From Melioribacter sp. (GTDB taxonomy: Bacteria > Bacteroidota > Ignavibacteria > Ignavibacteriales > Melioribacteraceae), in NCBI GenBank assembly GCA_003155655.1, contig PMDS01000077.1, positions 86,877-150,876 of the forward strand: DNA of 64,000 bases. Direction: 5' to 3'. The position numbers were made by a program, and so were the translations under genes. Shown here piece after piece: positions 1 to 8,956 of the stretch (position 1 is the stretch's first letter; each line of letters starts with the position of its first letter). The notes beneath the pieces were generated by a model, which ran no database searches, was not told the origin of the DNA, and saw nothing but the letters and a program-made list of their open reading frames with translations.

Positions 1-228
1 GATGATGCTGTTGTAGAAACTAATGCAATGGTAGCAGCGGGTGCAGTTGTAAAACCCGGATTTTTAGTGCCATCATATAAACTTGCAGCAGGTGTCCCTG
101 CTAAAGTAGTTCGTTCATTAACTGATAGTGAAGTCATTGAATTTATAAATGCTGCTAATAGATATGTTGAATACACAAAAATTACAATAGACTCTTTAAA
201 AAAGAATAATTTTCAAACTGATTGGTGA
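1..228 (+). CDS. Gamma-carbonic-anhydrase-like hexapeptide-repeat protein, C-terminal part
   Basis: The gene enters from the left edge, open from base 1 in frame 1, so its start is outside the window. The visible 75 residues show the end of a left-handed beta-helix with hexapeptide repeats (AAGAVVKPG, then LAAGVPAKVVRSLTD) followed by an alpha-helical tail. The pattern 'G.PAKVVR.LT..E' is typical of the gamma carbonic anhydrase / YrdA / PaaY family, whose trimers bind a metal between subunits. The metal-binding His residues would lie upstream and cannot be checked. It ends 4 nt before the ybeY start, so it is probably co-transcribed with it. Another hexapeptide acyltransferase remains possible. 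Confidence 0.7.
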   Translation, partial: DDAVVETNAMVAAGAVVKPGFLVPSYKLAAGVPAKVVRSLTDSEVIEFINAANRYVEYTKITIDSLKKNNFQTDW

Positions 229-232
229 TTTT

Positions 233-679
233 GTGAAAGATATTACAATCTTTTCTGAAAAGAGAATTTCTCTTAAAAAGAAAAACATCAGAAAGATTAT
301 CGAGGTATTAATAAAAGAGTTAAGCCTGAAAGTGAATTTTCTTGAATTTAACTTTGTTACTTCAGAAACCATAATATTGATAAATAAAGAGCATTTGGAA
401 CATAATTTCTCAACCGATATAATAACCTTTGATTATTCGTCCGAAAAAAATATTTTAGACGGCGAAATTTTTATCTCTTTGCCGGATGCTGAGGAAAACA
501 GTAAAAAATATAAAGTATCTGTCGATAATGAATTATCGAGATTAATTATTCATGGAATTCTGCATTTAATTGGATACGATGATATTACACCGGCAAAAAG
601 AAAAAAGATGAAACTTGTTGAAGATGAATTTGTAAAAAAACTAGAGAAATACTCTAAAAATTTAATAGTAAGAAAATGA
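233..679 (+). CDS. ybeY: Endoribonuclease YbeY (rRNA maturation factor)
   Basis: 148 residues, usual length for YbeY, the metal-dependent single-strand endoribonuclease of 16S rRNA 3'-end maturation and ribosome quality control. The signature is visible as HGILHLIGYDD (residues 107-117). The first two zinc-ligand His (H107, H111) are present, but the third position, His in most bacteria, is Asp117. I recall the same change from other Bacteroidota/Chlorobi-type YbeY proteins, so it probably does not mean loss of function. The start is GTG at 233, 4 nt after the preceding stop. The stop overlaps the start of the next gene (ATGA), indicating translational coupling. Confidence 0.9.
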   Translation: MKDITIFSEKRISLKKKNIRKIIEVLIKELSLKVNFLEFNFVTSETIILINKEHLEHNFSTDIITFDYSSEKNILDGEIFISLPDAEENSKKYKVSVDNELSRLIIHGILHLIGYDDITPAKRKKMKLVEDEFVKKLEKYSKNLIVRK

Positions 680-1134
680 CATCAAAAATTGTAGAAGTGT
701 TGGCAAAAATTCTTGAAGGATTAAGTAATAACTCTTCAATAGAAGAAGTCAACCGTTCACTTATAAAAAGCCGGAAGTTTGACCGCCAAATTCTTGGTAT
801 TGCTTTCAGTTTGATTTATGATAAAGTACTTGTAAGAAAATCTTCGCATGACGCTGATATTAAATCACCCAGAACAGGAATCCGTGTTTTATCTGAAAAA
901 GAGAAGGATATTCTTGGGGTTGATAACTATAACTATCTTTTACATCTAATCAATGTAGGTCTGCTTGACCCCGAGAATTTGGAATTAATTTTAGATCAAA
1001 TTACAATATTTCCAGAGACAAGGGTTACAAGAAAAGAAATTAATTGGATTATACTTCTTTCGCTGGTGGAATTCGACTCAGAAATCCTGCCGGGAAGCAG
1101 AGTGTTATTATACTCATCCGATACTGTCAATTAA
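676..1134 (+). CDS. DUF494 / Smg family protein
   Basis: 152 residues, all-helical in appearance. The central stretch 'TGIRVLSEKEKDILG...LLHLINVGLLDPENLELILDQI' and the C-terminal 'EINWIILLSLVEF' match the pattern I know from the DUF494/Smg family, proteins of about 150 residues usually found near topA or dprA. The biochemical function is unknown. The ATG overlaps the ybeY stop by 4 nt, and the gene ends 13 nt before topA, so ybeY-smg-topA forms one unit. There is no signal peptide or membrane segment. Confidence 0.75.
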   Translation: MTSKIVEVLAKILEGLSNNSSIEEVNRSLIKSRKFDRQILGIAFSLIYDKVLVRKSSHDADIKSPRTGIRVLSEKEKDILGVDNYNYLLHLINVGLLDPENLELILDQITIFPETRVTRKEINWIILLSLVEFDSEILPGSRVLLYSSDTVN

Positions 1135-1147
1135 AAGGTTATCCTGA

Positions 1148-3379
1148 ATGAACAAAGATCTTATACTTGTGGAGTCTCCCTCCAAAGCAAAGACTATTAA
1201 TAAATATGTTGGCAAGAGTTACATTGTAGAAGCTACTGTTGGACATATAAGAAATTTGCCCAAGACTAAATTAGGTATTGATATAGAGAATGGTTTTGAA
1301 CCAAATCTTGTTAACATACGCGGAAAAGGCGATGTAATTAAGAAAATAAAATCTCTTGCCGGCAAATCAAATAAAATTTTTATTGCGACTGATCCGGACC
1401 GTGAAGGAGAAGCAATTGCTCAGGATGTAGTTGATATTTTAACCGACGCGCAAAAAACAAAGATTGAACGTGTTCTTTTTAACGAGATTACAAAAAAAGC
1501 TGTTAACGAGGCACTTAAGAATACAATTAAGATAGATGAACATCTAGTTACATCCCAGCGTGCAAGAAGAGTAATGGATAGAATTATTGGCTACCAGGTT
1601 AGTCCTTTTCTATGGTATGCTGTTATTGAAGCTTATGGCAGCTCGCTGTCTGCAGGGCGTGTACAATCAGTTGCGTTACGTTTAATTTGCGAACGTGAGG
1701 AAGCCATAGATAGTTTTATACCTACAGAGCATTGGTCTATTGTTGCTGTCTTTACAACAGACAAAGGGCAAGAAATACGGGCAAAGTTTTCGGAAGTTGA
1801 CGGCAAACAAATTAAAATTCCACCTAAGCCTCAAATGTCTGAAACAGACTGGGAAGAATTTTTCAAGACAAATTTTGCAATTACAAGTAAAGATTTAGCA
1901 GATAAAATACTTTCGGCAATAAAGGCTAAACAAGAATTCAAAATCTCAGATCTCACCAAGAAAGAAAGTAAAAGGAATCCATTCCCGCCGTTTATTACAA
2001 GTTCCTTACAAGTTGAAGCTTCTAAAAAATTGAGATTTCGCCCGCGCAGAACGATGATGCTTGCTCAGCAGCTTTATGAGGGAGTTGATCTTGGCGCAGA
2101 AGGAACAACCGGATTAATTTCTTATATGAGAACCGACTCGACTCGCTTGAGTGAAGAAGTAGTTGCTGATGCAAGGACTTATATAAAAGAAAAATATGGC
2201 GATCTGTATTTACCTGATGGTCCAAAAAGTTATGAGCAAAAAAATAAAAAAAATGTTCAAGATGCGCATGAGGCTATCCGCCCTACGTCACTTAAATACA
2301 CACCGGAGTTCGTAAAAGAATTTCTTGATGAAGCACAGTTTAAACTGTATGAGTTAATCTGGAAAAGATTTATTGCGTGCCAGATGGAATCTGCCAGGAT
2401 GGAAACAACAACAGTAACAATTTCTGCTGAAGAGTATATATTTAAGAGTTCCGGTACAACTATGCTTTTTGATGGATTTATGACTATATATGATGAAGAT
2501 ACTGATGATACAAATGATCAGAATGGAAACGGCGGACTAATTCCTGCCGGACTTGAAGTGAATCAAAAGATGAAATTGGAAGAACTTATACCGAACCAAC
2601 ACTTTACTAAACCGCCTCCACGCTTTACGGAAAGCACGTTGATAAAGGAATTAGAAAGTAATGGAATAGGACGCCCAAGTACTTACGCAATGATTATGGG
2701 CACTATTATGGATAGAAAATATGTAGACCAGGTTGAAAGGAAATTAGTTCCTACTGATCTTGGGAAAAAAGTAAATGCAATTCTTGTTAAGAATTTTTCA
2801 AATATATTTAATGTCAATTTTACCGCCCAGATGGAAGAAGAACTGGATTCAATTGCAGAAGGGGAAATAGGTTATCTTAAAGTGCTTAATGATTTTTACA
2901 CACCATTTGCAAAAACCCTTAAAGAGGTTGAAGCCAATCTTGTAAAAATAAAATGTGAGAAATGCGGTTCAGACATGGAAATAAGGATGGGGCGTTTTGG
3001 AAAATTTTTGGCTTGTTCAAATTATCCTGAATGTAAAAACATAAAATCATTAAAAGAATTTAGTGCTAATGGCGGCGCTCCGGAAGAAACCGGTGATATA
3101 TGCCCCAAATGCGGTTCTAAAACTGTTTATCGTGAAGGTAAGTTTGGCAGATTTATTGGATGCGAAAAATATCCTGACTGTGATTTTACTAAAATTGTTA
3201 CTCTTGGGTTAAAATGTCCAAAATGCAACGACGGTGAAGTGATTACACGCAAGACAAAAAGAGGCAGGCTATTTTACGGATGTAACCGCTATCCTGATTG
3301 TGATTTTGCAAGCTGGACTTATCCTAAACCGAAAGAAGAGGAAGAAGAAGCTACAGTAGCTTCCGGAGAAGAATTTTAA
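1148..3379 (+). CDS. topA: DNA topoisomerase I (type IA)
   Basis: 743 residues; relaxes negative supercoils by a transient 5'-phosphotyrosine break. The N-terminal Toprim domain shows VESPSKAKTI (about residue 8) and the metal-binding DPDREGEAIA. The catalytic tyrosine is Tyr326 in the motif SYMRTDSTR. The C-terminus has three four-Cys zinc ribbons (CEKCG...CSNYPEC, CPKCG...CEKYPDC, CPKCN...CNRYPDC), followed by a Glu-rich tail. The length is normal for a bacterial TopA with three Topo_C_Zn repeats. The gene lies between smg and a XerC/D gene, a common neighbourhood (topA-xerC). No Shine-Dalgarno is evident. It looks intact. Confidence 0.97.
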   Translation: MNKDLILVESPSKAKTINKYVGKSYIVEATVGHIRNLPKTKLGIDIENGFEPNLVNIRGKGDVIKKIKSLAGKSNKIFIATDPDREGEAIAQDVVDILTDAQKTKIERVLFNEITKKAVNEALKNTIKIDEHLVTSQRARRVMDRIIGYQVSPFLWYAVIEAYGSSLSAGRVQSVALRLICEREEAIDSFIPTEHWSIVAVFTTDKGQEIRAKFSEVDGKQIKIPPKPQMSETDWEEFFKTNFAITSKDLADKILSAIKAKQEFKISDLTKKESKRNPFPPFITSSLQVEASKKLRFRPRRTMMLAQQLYEGVDLGAEGTTGLISYMRTDSTRLSEEVVADARTYIKEKYGDLYLPDGPKSYEQKNKKNVQDAHEAIRPTSLKYTPEFVKEFLDEAQFKLYELIWKRFIACQMESARMETTTVTISAEEYIFKSSGTTMLFDGFMTIYDEDTDDTNDQNGNGGLIPAGLEVNQKMKLEELIPNQHFTKPPPRFTESTLIKELESNGIGRPSTYAMIMGTIMDRKYVDQVERKLVPTDLGKKVNAILVKNFSNIFNVNFTAQMEEELDSIAEGEIGYLKVLNDFYTPFAKTLKEVEANLVKIKCEKCGSDMEIRMGRFGKFLACSNYPECKNIKSLKEFSANGGAPEETGDICPKCGSKTVYREGKFGRFIGCEKYPDCDFTKIVTLGLKCPKCNDGEVITRKTKRGRLFYGCNRYPDCDFASWTYPKPKEEEEEATVASGEEF

Positions 3380-3408
3380 AAATAATTTTTGAATTACACG
3401 GTAATTGA

Positions 3409-4302
3409 ATGAAACAGCTACATTTGAAAGAAGCTGTTGACAGGATGCTTTCAGAATTATCCGGTATTAATCGTGCATCTCAAAATACTATTGATGCTTA
3501 CAGCCGTGATATGAGTGATTTTATTTACTTCTGTGATAAAAAAGAAATTACTTTAATTTCCAGGGTTACAGAGAAAAATATTCGTCATTTTGTAATCTCT
3601 TTAAGCGAAAAAGGCGTATCTAAAAGCACTATCTCCCGCAAGTTATCAACATTAAGACATTTATTTAATTTTGCCTTAAGAAATGATATAATTGAAAAAA
3701 ATCCTATTTCTAAAATTCCAAATCCAAAAGTCAGAAGAAAATTACCGGAAATTATTAATCTTGATTCTTTTTTGGAAATTTATAGATTGGTAGATGAAAA
3801 GGGAGACAATTCTGCAAATCAGGTTAAAACAATTTTTGAATTACTGTATGGGAGCGCATTACGCGTATCGGAACTTTGTTCGTTAAACATTGAAGATATT
3901 GATTTACATGGTATGAGTGTTAGAGTTTTTGGAAAAGGATCAAAAGTAAGGATAGTACCTATTGGATCAAAATCATTAACTATAATTAAAACGTTTATAG
4001 ATTCAAAAAAAAGAGTTGTACAAAAACAACCGCTTTTTGAAGATGATTCCGGGAACAGAATCACACGTCATAAAGTATATCATATTGTAAAACATTACTT
4101 AGGTAAAGTTACAGACATTGACAAAAAGAGCCCTCATATACTACGCCACAGCGCAGCTACGCATATGTTAGATAGAGATGCAGACATTATGGCTGTTAAA
4201 GAAATTTTAGGCCACGAAAATCTTTCGACCACTCAAATTTACACTCATGTAAGTGTTGAAAGGTTGAAACAATCATACAAGAAAGCACATCCAAAATCTT
4301 AA
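3409..4302 (+). CDS. xerC: Tyrosine recombinase XerC/XerD
   Basis: 297 residues, the standard length for Xer recombinases that resolve chromosome dimers at dif. An N-terminal SAM-like core-binding domain (about 1-105) is followed by the catalytic domain. The catalytic set is visible: Arg152 (ALRVSEL), Lys176 (FGKGSK), His243 and Arg246 (HILRH), His269 (LGHENLSTTQIYTH) and the nucleophile Tyr278. XerC and XerD cannot be separated from sequence alone; the symbol follows the topA neighbourhood, and this lineage may have a single Xer. No dif-like site was recognised nearby. The last base of its stop abuts the leader of hpf. Confidence 0.9.
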   Translation: MKQLHLKEAVDRMLSELSGINRASQNTIDAYSRDMSDFIYFCDKKEITLISRVTEKNIRHFVISLSEKGVSKSTISRKLSTLRHLFNFALRNDIIEKNPISKIPNPKVRRKLPEIINLDSFLEIYRLVDEKGDNSANQVKTIFELLYGSALRVSELCSLNIEDIDLHGMSVRVFGKGSKVRIVPIGSKSLTIIKTFIDSKKRVVQKQPLFEDDSGNRITRHKVYHIVKHYLGKVTDIDKKSPHILRHSAATHMLDRDADIMAVKEILGHENLSTTQIYTHVSVERLKQSYKKAHPKS

Positions 4303-4313
4303 TGGAGTCAGCT

Positions 4314-4637
4314 ATGAATATTAAAATCACATCCCGTAAATTCAAGGCAAAAGATACATTAAAAGATTTTATCCAGAATGAAGTTAAAACCCTGGAAAGA
4401 TTTTTCGACCCAATCCACGATGTTAATGTCGTTTTAAGCTTTACACATACAAAAGACAGCATTAAAACTGCGGAAATAAAAGTAAGTATTCCGGGTAAAA
4501 TTATTTCAGTAGAAACTTCAAGCGAGGAGTTTGAAAAATCAGTTACATCTTCAGTAGAAAAAATTCGTAAACAGCTAACTAAAATAAAAACAAAGGTAAA
4601 AACAAATAGGTTAATCAGGCCAAAAGATGAAGATTGA
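4314..4637 (+). CDS. hpf: Ribosome hibernation-promoting factor, short form
   Basis: 107 residues from the preferred start. It belongs to the HPF/RaiA (sigma-54 modulation protein) family, which binds the decoding region of the small ribosomal subunit and inactivates ribosomes in stationary phase. The 'MNIKITSRKFKAKDTLKDFI...EVKTLERFF' pattern and 'AEIKVSIPGKIISVETSSEEF' are characteristic. It lacks the C-terminal dimerisation domain of long HPF. An upstream in-frame ATG at 4302 would add four residues. I prefer 4314 because GGAG at 4304-4307 sits 6 nt before it and the protein then begins as in homologs. The 3' end overlaps hprK by 11 nt. Confidence 0.9.
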   Translation: MNIKITSRKFKAKDTLKDFIQNEVKTLERFFDPIHDVNVVLSFTHTKDSIKTAEIKVSIPGKIISVETSSEEFEKSVTSSVEKIRKQLTKIKTKVKTNRLIRPKDED

Positions 4638-5637
4638 TGAAAGTCATGTTGCAAAAAAGGACAATATAAGCGTTGAATTTTTTTATAATAACACAAAAGA
4701 AAAATTCAAAATAAAACTTTTAAATGATCGTGTAGGATTTGACAGGTTAATCAAAGATCAAAACCTTCACAGACCAGGGTTGCCGCTTGCCGGATTTCTT
4801 CAGCTATTTTCATTTACACGTATTCAAGTATTCGGCAATACGGAAATGCGTTATTTACACAGCCTATCAAGTGAAGATAGAAAAAAATCATTGGAGAATA
4901 TTTTTAAGTACAATATTCCATGTTTTGTTATTACTAATGATAACGAACCTGTTCCGGAGATGATTGAACTTGCAAATAAATACCAAACTCCTATGTTTTC
5001 ATCAAGCTATTCAACAACAAAGCTTATTTACCTGATAACAGATTTTTTGGATGATCAATTTGCACCGCGTCTTTCTATTCATGGTTCATTTGTTGATGTT
5101 TATGGTGTGGGAATGCTTGTTGTCGGAAAATCCGGTATTGGTAAAAGTGAAGTTGCACTTGATTTAGTTGAGAGGGGTCATCGCTTAGTTGCTGATGATG
5201 TTGTTATTCTGACGAAAAAGGGAGAGGGAATATTGATGGGTTCAGGGACTGATCTTGTCAAACATTTTATGGAATTAAGAGGAATTGGCATAATTGATAT
5301 TAGAAGTATGTTTGGTGTAAGAGCTATCAGATTTCAGAAAAGACTTGAAGTTGTGATAGAATTGGAAATTTGGGATCCCAGTACAGAGTACACACGTACC
5401 GGTCTTGATAATTCTTTTATGACATTAATGGACATTGAAATGCCATACGTTAAACTTCCAATATTGCCTGGTAAAAACGTAACAGTTATTTCAGAAATAA
5501 TTGCTTTAAATTATTTATTGAGGCATTATGGTTATGATGCTGCAAAAGTATTAAATGAAAGATTAACCCATAAAATCAAACTAAAAACAGCAGAATTGAA
5601 TAGAACTATCGACTATTTTGAACACGATTTTGAATAG
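4627..5637 (+). CDS. hprK: HPr kinase/phosphorylase
   Basis: 336 residues. HprK phosphorylates and dephosphorylates a serine of HPr or HPr-like proteins. The N-terminal domain (about 1-140) precedes a PEPCK-like catalytic domain with the P-loop GKSGIGKS (167-174), the VADD motif, and the HprK signature around MELRGIGIIDIRSMFG, plus a basic C-terminal region. No HPr, EI or PTS permease gene lies in this window. In FCB bacteria HprK often occurs with a minimal regulatory PTS, which I infer here. It overlaps hpf by 11 nt, so production is likely coupled. hpf next to PTS regulatory genes is a recurrent arrangement. Confidence 0.92.
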   Translation: MKIDESHVAKKDNISVEFFYNNTKEKFKIKLLNDRVGFDRLIKDQNLHRPGLPLAGFLQLFSFTRIQVFGNTEMRYLHSLSSEDRKKSLENIFKYNIPCFVITNDNEPVPEMIELANKYQTPMFSSSYSTTKLIYLITDFLDDQFAPRLSIHGSFVDVYGVGMLVVGKSGIGKSEVALDLVERGHRLVADDVVILTKKGEGILMGSGTDLVKHFMELRGIGIIDIRSMFGVRAIRFQKRLEVVIELEIWDPSTEYTRTGLDNSFMTLMDIEMPYVKLPILPGKNVTVISEIIALNYLLRHYGYDAAKVLNERLTHKIKLKTAELNRTIDYFEHDFE

Positions 5638-5656
5638 AAATAATAGTTCTGATTGC

Positions 5657-5687
5657 TTGACTGCCCGAGTACGATTTAGTATCTTCG
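5657..5687 (+). promoter_or_regulatory. Candidate Bacteroidota-type promoter upstream of the M23 peptidase gene
   Basis: In the 68-nt gap after hprK, TTGAC (5657-5661) is followed 18 nt later by TATCTTCG (5680-5687). This resembles the Bacteroidota -33/-7 pattern (TTG ... TAnnTTTG) at near-normal spacing. It would give a leader of roughly 10-15 nt before the ATG at 5706, which is short. Identified by eye only. Confidence 0.35.
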
Positions 5688-5705
5688 CACCCTGAAAAAA
5701 ATGAT

Positions 5706-6632
5706 ATGAAAAAATTTTATTATTTCTCGAAATCAAAGCTAAAATTTGTTGAAATTCGCAATTTCTATAAGAAATTCGTATTTCTCATTTTATTTTTTTC
5801 AGTAATTGCTTCTTTTTTTATTTTCGGTACTTTTTTAGTTTTTAATGAATTTATCAATCCAGACTCCGAAGTAAAAGTCCTCCGGAATACTAACACTGTA
5901 CTTAAAGAGAAATTTGAACAACTTTCAAGCCAATACAAGAATCTTGATGAGAGAATTACGCAACTTTCTTCGAAAAGTCATGATTTAAGACTACAGGCAA
6001 ATTTAGAGCCAGAACAAATTGATAAAAATATATTTGGAATAGGCGGAAACGTATTTGAGCCGATAAAAAATTCTACTATTGGTAAAATAAATAATAGGGT
6101 TATAGAACTTGAAAATTTTGTTAACCAGGTTTCTTTAAAGGTTAGCTTGGAAAAAAATAATTATGAAGAAATAGAAAAATCTTTAAAAGAAAATGAGTTG
6201 AAGTACGAATCAATTCCAGCAATTAAGCCATGTGACGGCACATTAGCTGATGATTTTGGTATGAGGATGCATCCCATATTAAAAATTATGAGAATGCACA
6301 ATGGAGATGATATAATTACAGATATTGGTACAAAAGTATATGCCCCGGGAAATGGTAAAGTTGATTTTATTGGCAGAAGAAGCGGATATGGTTTGACTTT
6401 AGAAATTGATCATGGGTTTGGTTATAAAACACAATTTGCTCATTTAGATGAAATAAGTGTAAAAATAGGTCAAAAAATTCAGCGTGGTGATTTAATTGCA
6501 TATTCGGGTAATTCCGGGGAACTATCCACAGGACCTCACCTGCATTACGAAGTATATTACCAAGGTGTAGCAGTGGATCCAATAAATTTTATGTTTGATA
6601 ATGTTAGAATATTTGATGTTGTCAAAAAATAA
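5706..6632 (+). CDS. M23 (LytM-type) cell-wall metallopeptidase, membrane anchored
   Basis: 308 residues. A short cytoplasmic N-terminus and one transmembrane segment (about 24-48) are followed by a coiled-coil stretch (about 55-165) and a C-terminal M23 domain. The LytM zinc and catalytic residues are visible: His and Asp in MRMHNGDD, His in FAHLDE, and HLH in GPHLHYEV. It should therefore be an active peptidoglycan endopeptidase acting in the periplasm, not a degenerate EnvC/NlpD-type activator. Homologs with this coiled-coil layout serve in division or envelope remodelling, which is inference here. It has its own candidate promoter and is followed 23 nt later by the DUF2795 gene. Confidence 0.88.
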   Translation: MKKFYYFSKSKLKFVEIRNFYKKFVFLILFFSVIASFFIFGTFLVFNEFINPDSEVKVLRNTNTVLKEKFEQLSSQYKNLDERITQLSSKSHDLRLQANLEPEQIDKNIFGIGGNVFEPIKNSTIGKINNRVIELENFVNQVSLKVSLEKNNYEEIEKSLKENELKYESIPAIKPCDGTLADDFGMRMHPILKIMRMHNGDDIITDIGTKVYAPGNGKVDFIGRRSGYGLTLEIDHGFGYKTQFAHLDEISVKIGQKIQRGDLIAYSGNSGELSTGPHLHYEVYYQGVAVDPINFMFDNVRIFDVVKK

Positions 6633-6655
6633 CTAACTATTCAGGAGAATTGACA

Positions 6656-6886
6656 ATGATTTGGACCGTCGAATTAGCATCATATTTAGATGACGCTCCG
6701 TGGCCCGCTACAAAAGAAGAATTAATAGATTACGCTGAACGAATTGGTGCTCCTTTGGAAGTTGTAGAAAATCTTCATGAACTCGAGGACTCCGATGAGC
6801 CATATGAATCAATTGAGGACATCTGGCCGGATTACCCCAGCGATGAAGATTTCTTTTATAATGATGATGATGAATTCAAATCCTAA
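6656..6886 (+). CDS. DUF2795 family small acidic protein
   Basis: 76 residues, strongly acidic. The sequence WTVELASYLDDAPWPATKEE, then 'DYAERIGAPLEVVENLHELED' and a C-terminal 'ESIEDIWPDYPSDEDFFYNDDDE' matches the small DUF2795 proteins conserved in Bacteroidota and Chlorobi. Their function is unknown to me. I chose the ATG at 6656 over an upstream TTG at 6650 because AGGAGA (6643-6648) gives ideal spacing. It lies between the M23 peptidase and holB genes in the same direction. Confidence 0.75.
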   Translation: MIWTVELASYLDDAPWPATKEELIDYAERIGAPLEVVENLHELEDSDEPYESIEDIWPDYPSDEDFFYNDDDEFKS

Positions 6887-6894
6887 ATTAAAAT

Positions 6895-8010
6895 ATGAAT
6901 CATTTGTGGGAAGAAATAACTGAACAAGAAAAAGTAAAAAAGATTCTTCAAAATATTTATCAGTCAAGGCGTGTACCCCACGCCTTTCTTTTTTATGGTC
7001 TGGAAGGTGTTGGTAAATTTTTTACAGCGCTTCAATTCGCAAAATTATTAAACACGCAAAACAATGATCTGCACTCTGAAAATATTCAAAAAAAAATTTC
7101 TCAACTGCAAGAGCCTTATTTAAAATTGATACTTCCATTACCCCGCGGGAAAGGGGAGAGCGGGGAAGATACATCAACTGAAAAATTATCTAAAGATGTA
7201 ATTGAAGGAATTCAGCACGAAATTCAGGAAAAAATATCAAATCCTTATTATCAAATTAAAATTGCAGATGCAAATACAATAAAAATCAACAGTATAAGAG
7301 AAATAAAAAAATTTGTAGTAACCAGTACTGACGAAATTCCATTTCGTTTTGTGATCATATCGGATGCTCATCTTATGAATGATCAATCTCAAAACGCACT
7401 CTTGAAAAATCTTGAGGAACCTCCTGAGGATATAATATTTATACTAATAACTTCAAGGAAAACTGATTTACTGCCAACAATTCAATCCCGCTGCTGGGAG
7501 ATTGATTTTGAACCGCTTTCTGAAAAAGCAGTTACAGAAATTCTTATAAAATATTTTAACAATGATAAAGCAACTGCAGAAAAAGTGGCAAATTATTCCG
7601 AAGGATCCATCATAAATGCAATTGAGTTCATACAACAGGATTTTAAATATATCCTTGATAAAACAATTTCAATCTTAAGATATTCTCTAGGCAAGAGATA
7701 TAATTTAGCTTATCAGGAAATACTTAATTTTATAAAAGAGAGTAATGAAAAATCGGTAAAAGTATTAACACAAATGATAAAATATTGGCTTAACGATACA
7801 GTTAGAAATAAAAATTCGATTAATAGCCTCTATTTCAAAGATTATACAGACACAATTGAAAAATTTAATACCCGCTATACCCAGACTGATGTTCTTAAAA
7901 TATTCAAGGTTTTGGATAATCTTGAATCATATCAAAATTTAAACATTAACTTGAATGTAGCCTGTCTTAACCTTATATTTGAAATAGCTTCATTGTCAAT
8001 TAGGACATAA
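6895..8010 (+). CDS. holB: DNA polymerase III delta' subunit (clamp-loader)
   Basis: 371 residues. An AAA+ clamp-loader subunit with HAFLFYGLEGVGKF (about 28-42) and the SRC motif (TIQSRCW). 'LLKNLEEPPEDIIFILITS' is the typical delta'/DnaX Walker-B/sensor region. The four-Cys zinc module usually found after the P-loop in delta' and DnaX is absent: the corresponding stretch (about 52-75) has no Cys. The P-loop ends GKF rather than GKT/S, consistent with delta', which does not hydrolyse ATP. The downstream PSP1-domain gene starts 5 nt later, a widely conserved holB-yaaT pairing. Confidence 0.88.
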   Translation: MNHLWEEITEQEKVKKILQNIYQSRRVPHAFLFYGLEGVGKFFTALQFAKLLNTQNNDLHSENIQKKISQLQEPYLKLILPLPRGKGESGEDTSTEKLSKDVIEGIQHEIQEKISNPYYQIKIADANTIKINSIREIKKFVVTSTDEIPFRFVIISDAHLMNDQSQNALLKNLEEPPEDIIFILITSRKTDLLPTIQSRCWEIDFEPLSEKAVTEILIKYFNNDKATAEKVANYSEGSIINAIEFIQQDFKYILDKTISILRYSLGKRYNLAYQEILNFIKESNEKSVKVLTQMIKYWLNDTVRNKNSINSLYFKDYTDTIEKFNTRYTQTDVLKIFKVLDNLESYQNLNINLNVACLNLIFEIASLSIRT

Positions 8011-8015
8011 TTGTA

Positions 8016-8858
8016 TTGTTTAATATAGATTCCTATACTGTACAGAACCTTGCTGAAACCACTGATGGTCATTCTTCAAAAGGCGTTTCAAATTCCAATC
8101 TATTTGAGTCCATCATTATTAAAAATATTAACTCCCGCCACGTAAATGTAAGCGGATGCTTTGCATGTAATGTTTGTTATAATGATAGATTACCATCAGA
8201 AAAAAGAACTATAGTTGAAGTTTCATGCGATGGATTATTAAACTGCAATTTTTGTGAACTTCCTGAAGATCTTAATTATTCAGTTTTTCCTGAAGATTTT
8301 ATTCTTGTACAAAGTGAGGATAGTGTTGAAGTTGCCCAGGTTAAACTTATAGGCGAGATGGTAAATTTAAAAAGAAACTATTTAGGATTATATGGTGAAA
8401 TTTTACCCAAAATGCTGCGTAAAGTTAGTGTAGAAGATCAGGAACGTATGAGAAAGAATGTTCATGATGAAGAAAAAGCAATTCCGTTTTTCAGAGTTTC
8501 TGTAGAGAAACTTAATTTATGTATGAAGTTGATTGCAGTTCATTATCAATTTGATAGAAAGAAGTTGTTTTTCTTTTACACTGCAGATGGAAGAATTGAT
8601 TTCCGTGAACTTGCAAAAAGTCTTGCCGCTGAATTTAAAACAAGAATAGAACTCAGACAGATAGGAGTACGCGACGAAGCTAAAAAAGTTGGAGGGATGG
8701 GAACCTGTGGACGCGAGTACTGCTGCATTTCATTCTTATCCAGTTTCAAAAGGATCACTACACAATTAGCCACAGAGCAGAATTTGCTTTCAAGTATGGG
8801 CAAATTAAGCGGTCCCTGCGGTAAATTAAAATGCTGCCTATCATTCGAAGTAGATTAA
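8016..8858 (+). CDS. ricT: PSP1-domain protein, RicT/YaaT-like
   Basis: 280 residues. The C-terminal PSP1 domain carries the family signature: KKVGGMGTCGREYCC, then 'SGPCGKLKCCLSFE' at the extreme C-terminus. In Bacillus, RicT (YaaT) forms a complex with RicA/RicF that carries Fe-S clusters and affects RNase Y. A Cys-rich N-terminal segment (GCFACNVC... and CDGLLNCNFC, about 48-86) may add metal ligands; this is inference. The likely start is TTG at 8016. No ATG lies in frame near the N-terminus, so the exact start is uncertain. It is coupled to holB, as in many bacteria. Confidence 0.8.
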   Translation: MFNIDSYTVQNLAETTDGHSSKGVSNSNLFESIIIKNINSRHVNVSGCFACNVCYNDRLPSEKRTIVEVSCDGLLNCNFCELPEDLNYSVFPEDFILVQSEDSVEVAQVKLIGEMVNLKRNYLGLYGEILPKMLRKVSVEDQERMRKNVHDEEKAIPFFRVSVEKLNLCMKLIAVHYQFDRKKLFFFYTADGRIDFRELAKSLAAEFKTRIELRQIGVRDEAKKVGGMGTCGREYCCISFLSSFKRITTQLATEQNLLSSMGKLSGPCGKLKCCLSFEVD

Positions 8859-8956
8859 ACTTTTCTCTTATTCTCATCGTTATTATTTAAGAAATTGTAT
8901 TGTTAATAATTGATTTAATATTTTTTAATATAAAGAGATAAAGTATAGGATTAATA

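Noticed and set aside
7125-7180. GC-rich CCCCGCGGGAAAGGGGAG segment inside holB that resembles the intergenic hairpins
   Set aside because: It keeps the frame and encodes an LPLP-x-GK stretch that I recall at this position in related delta' proteins, so it is most likely native coding sequence.
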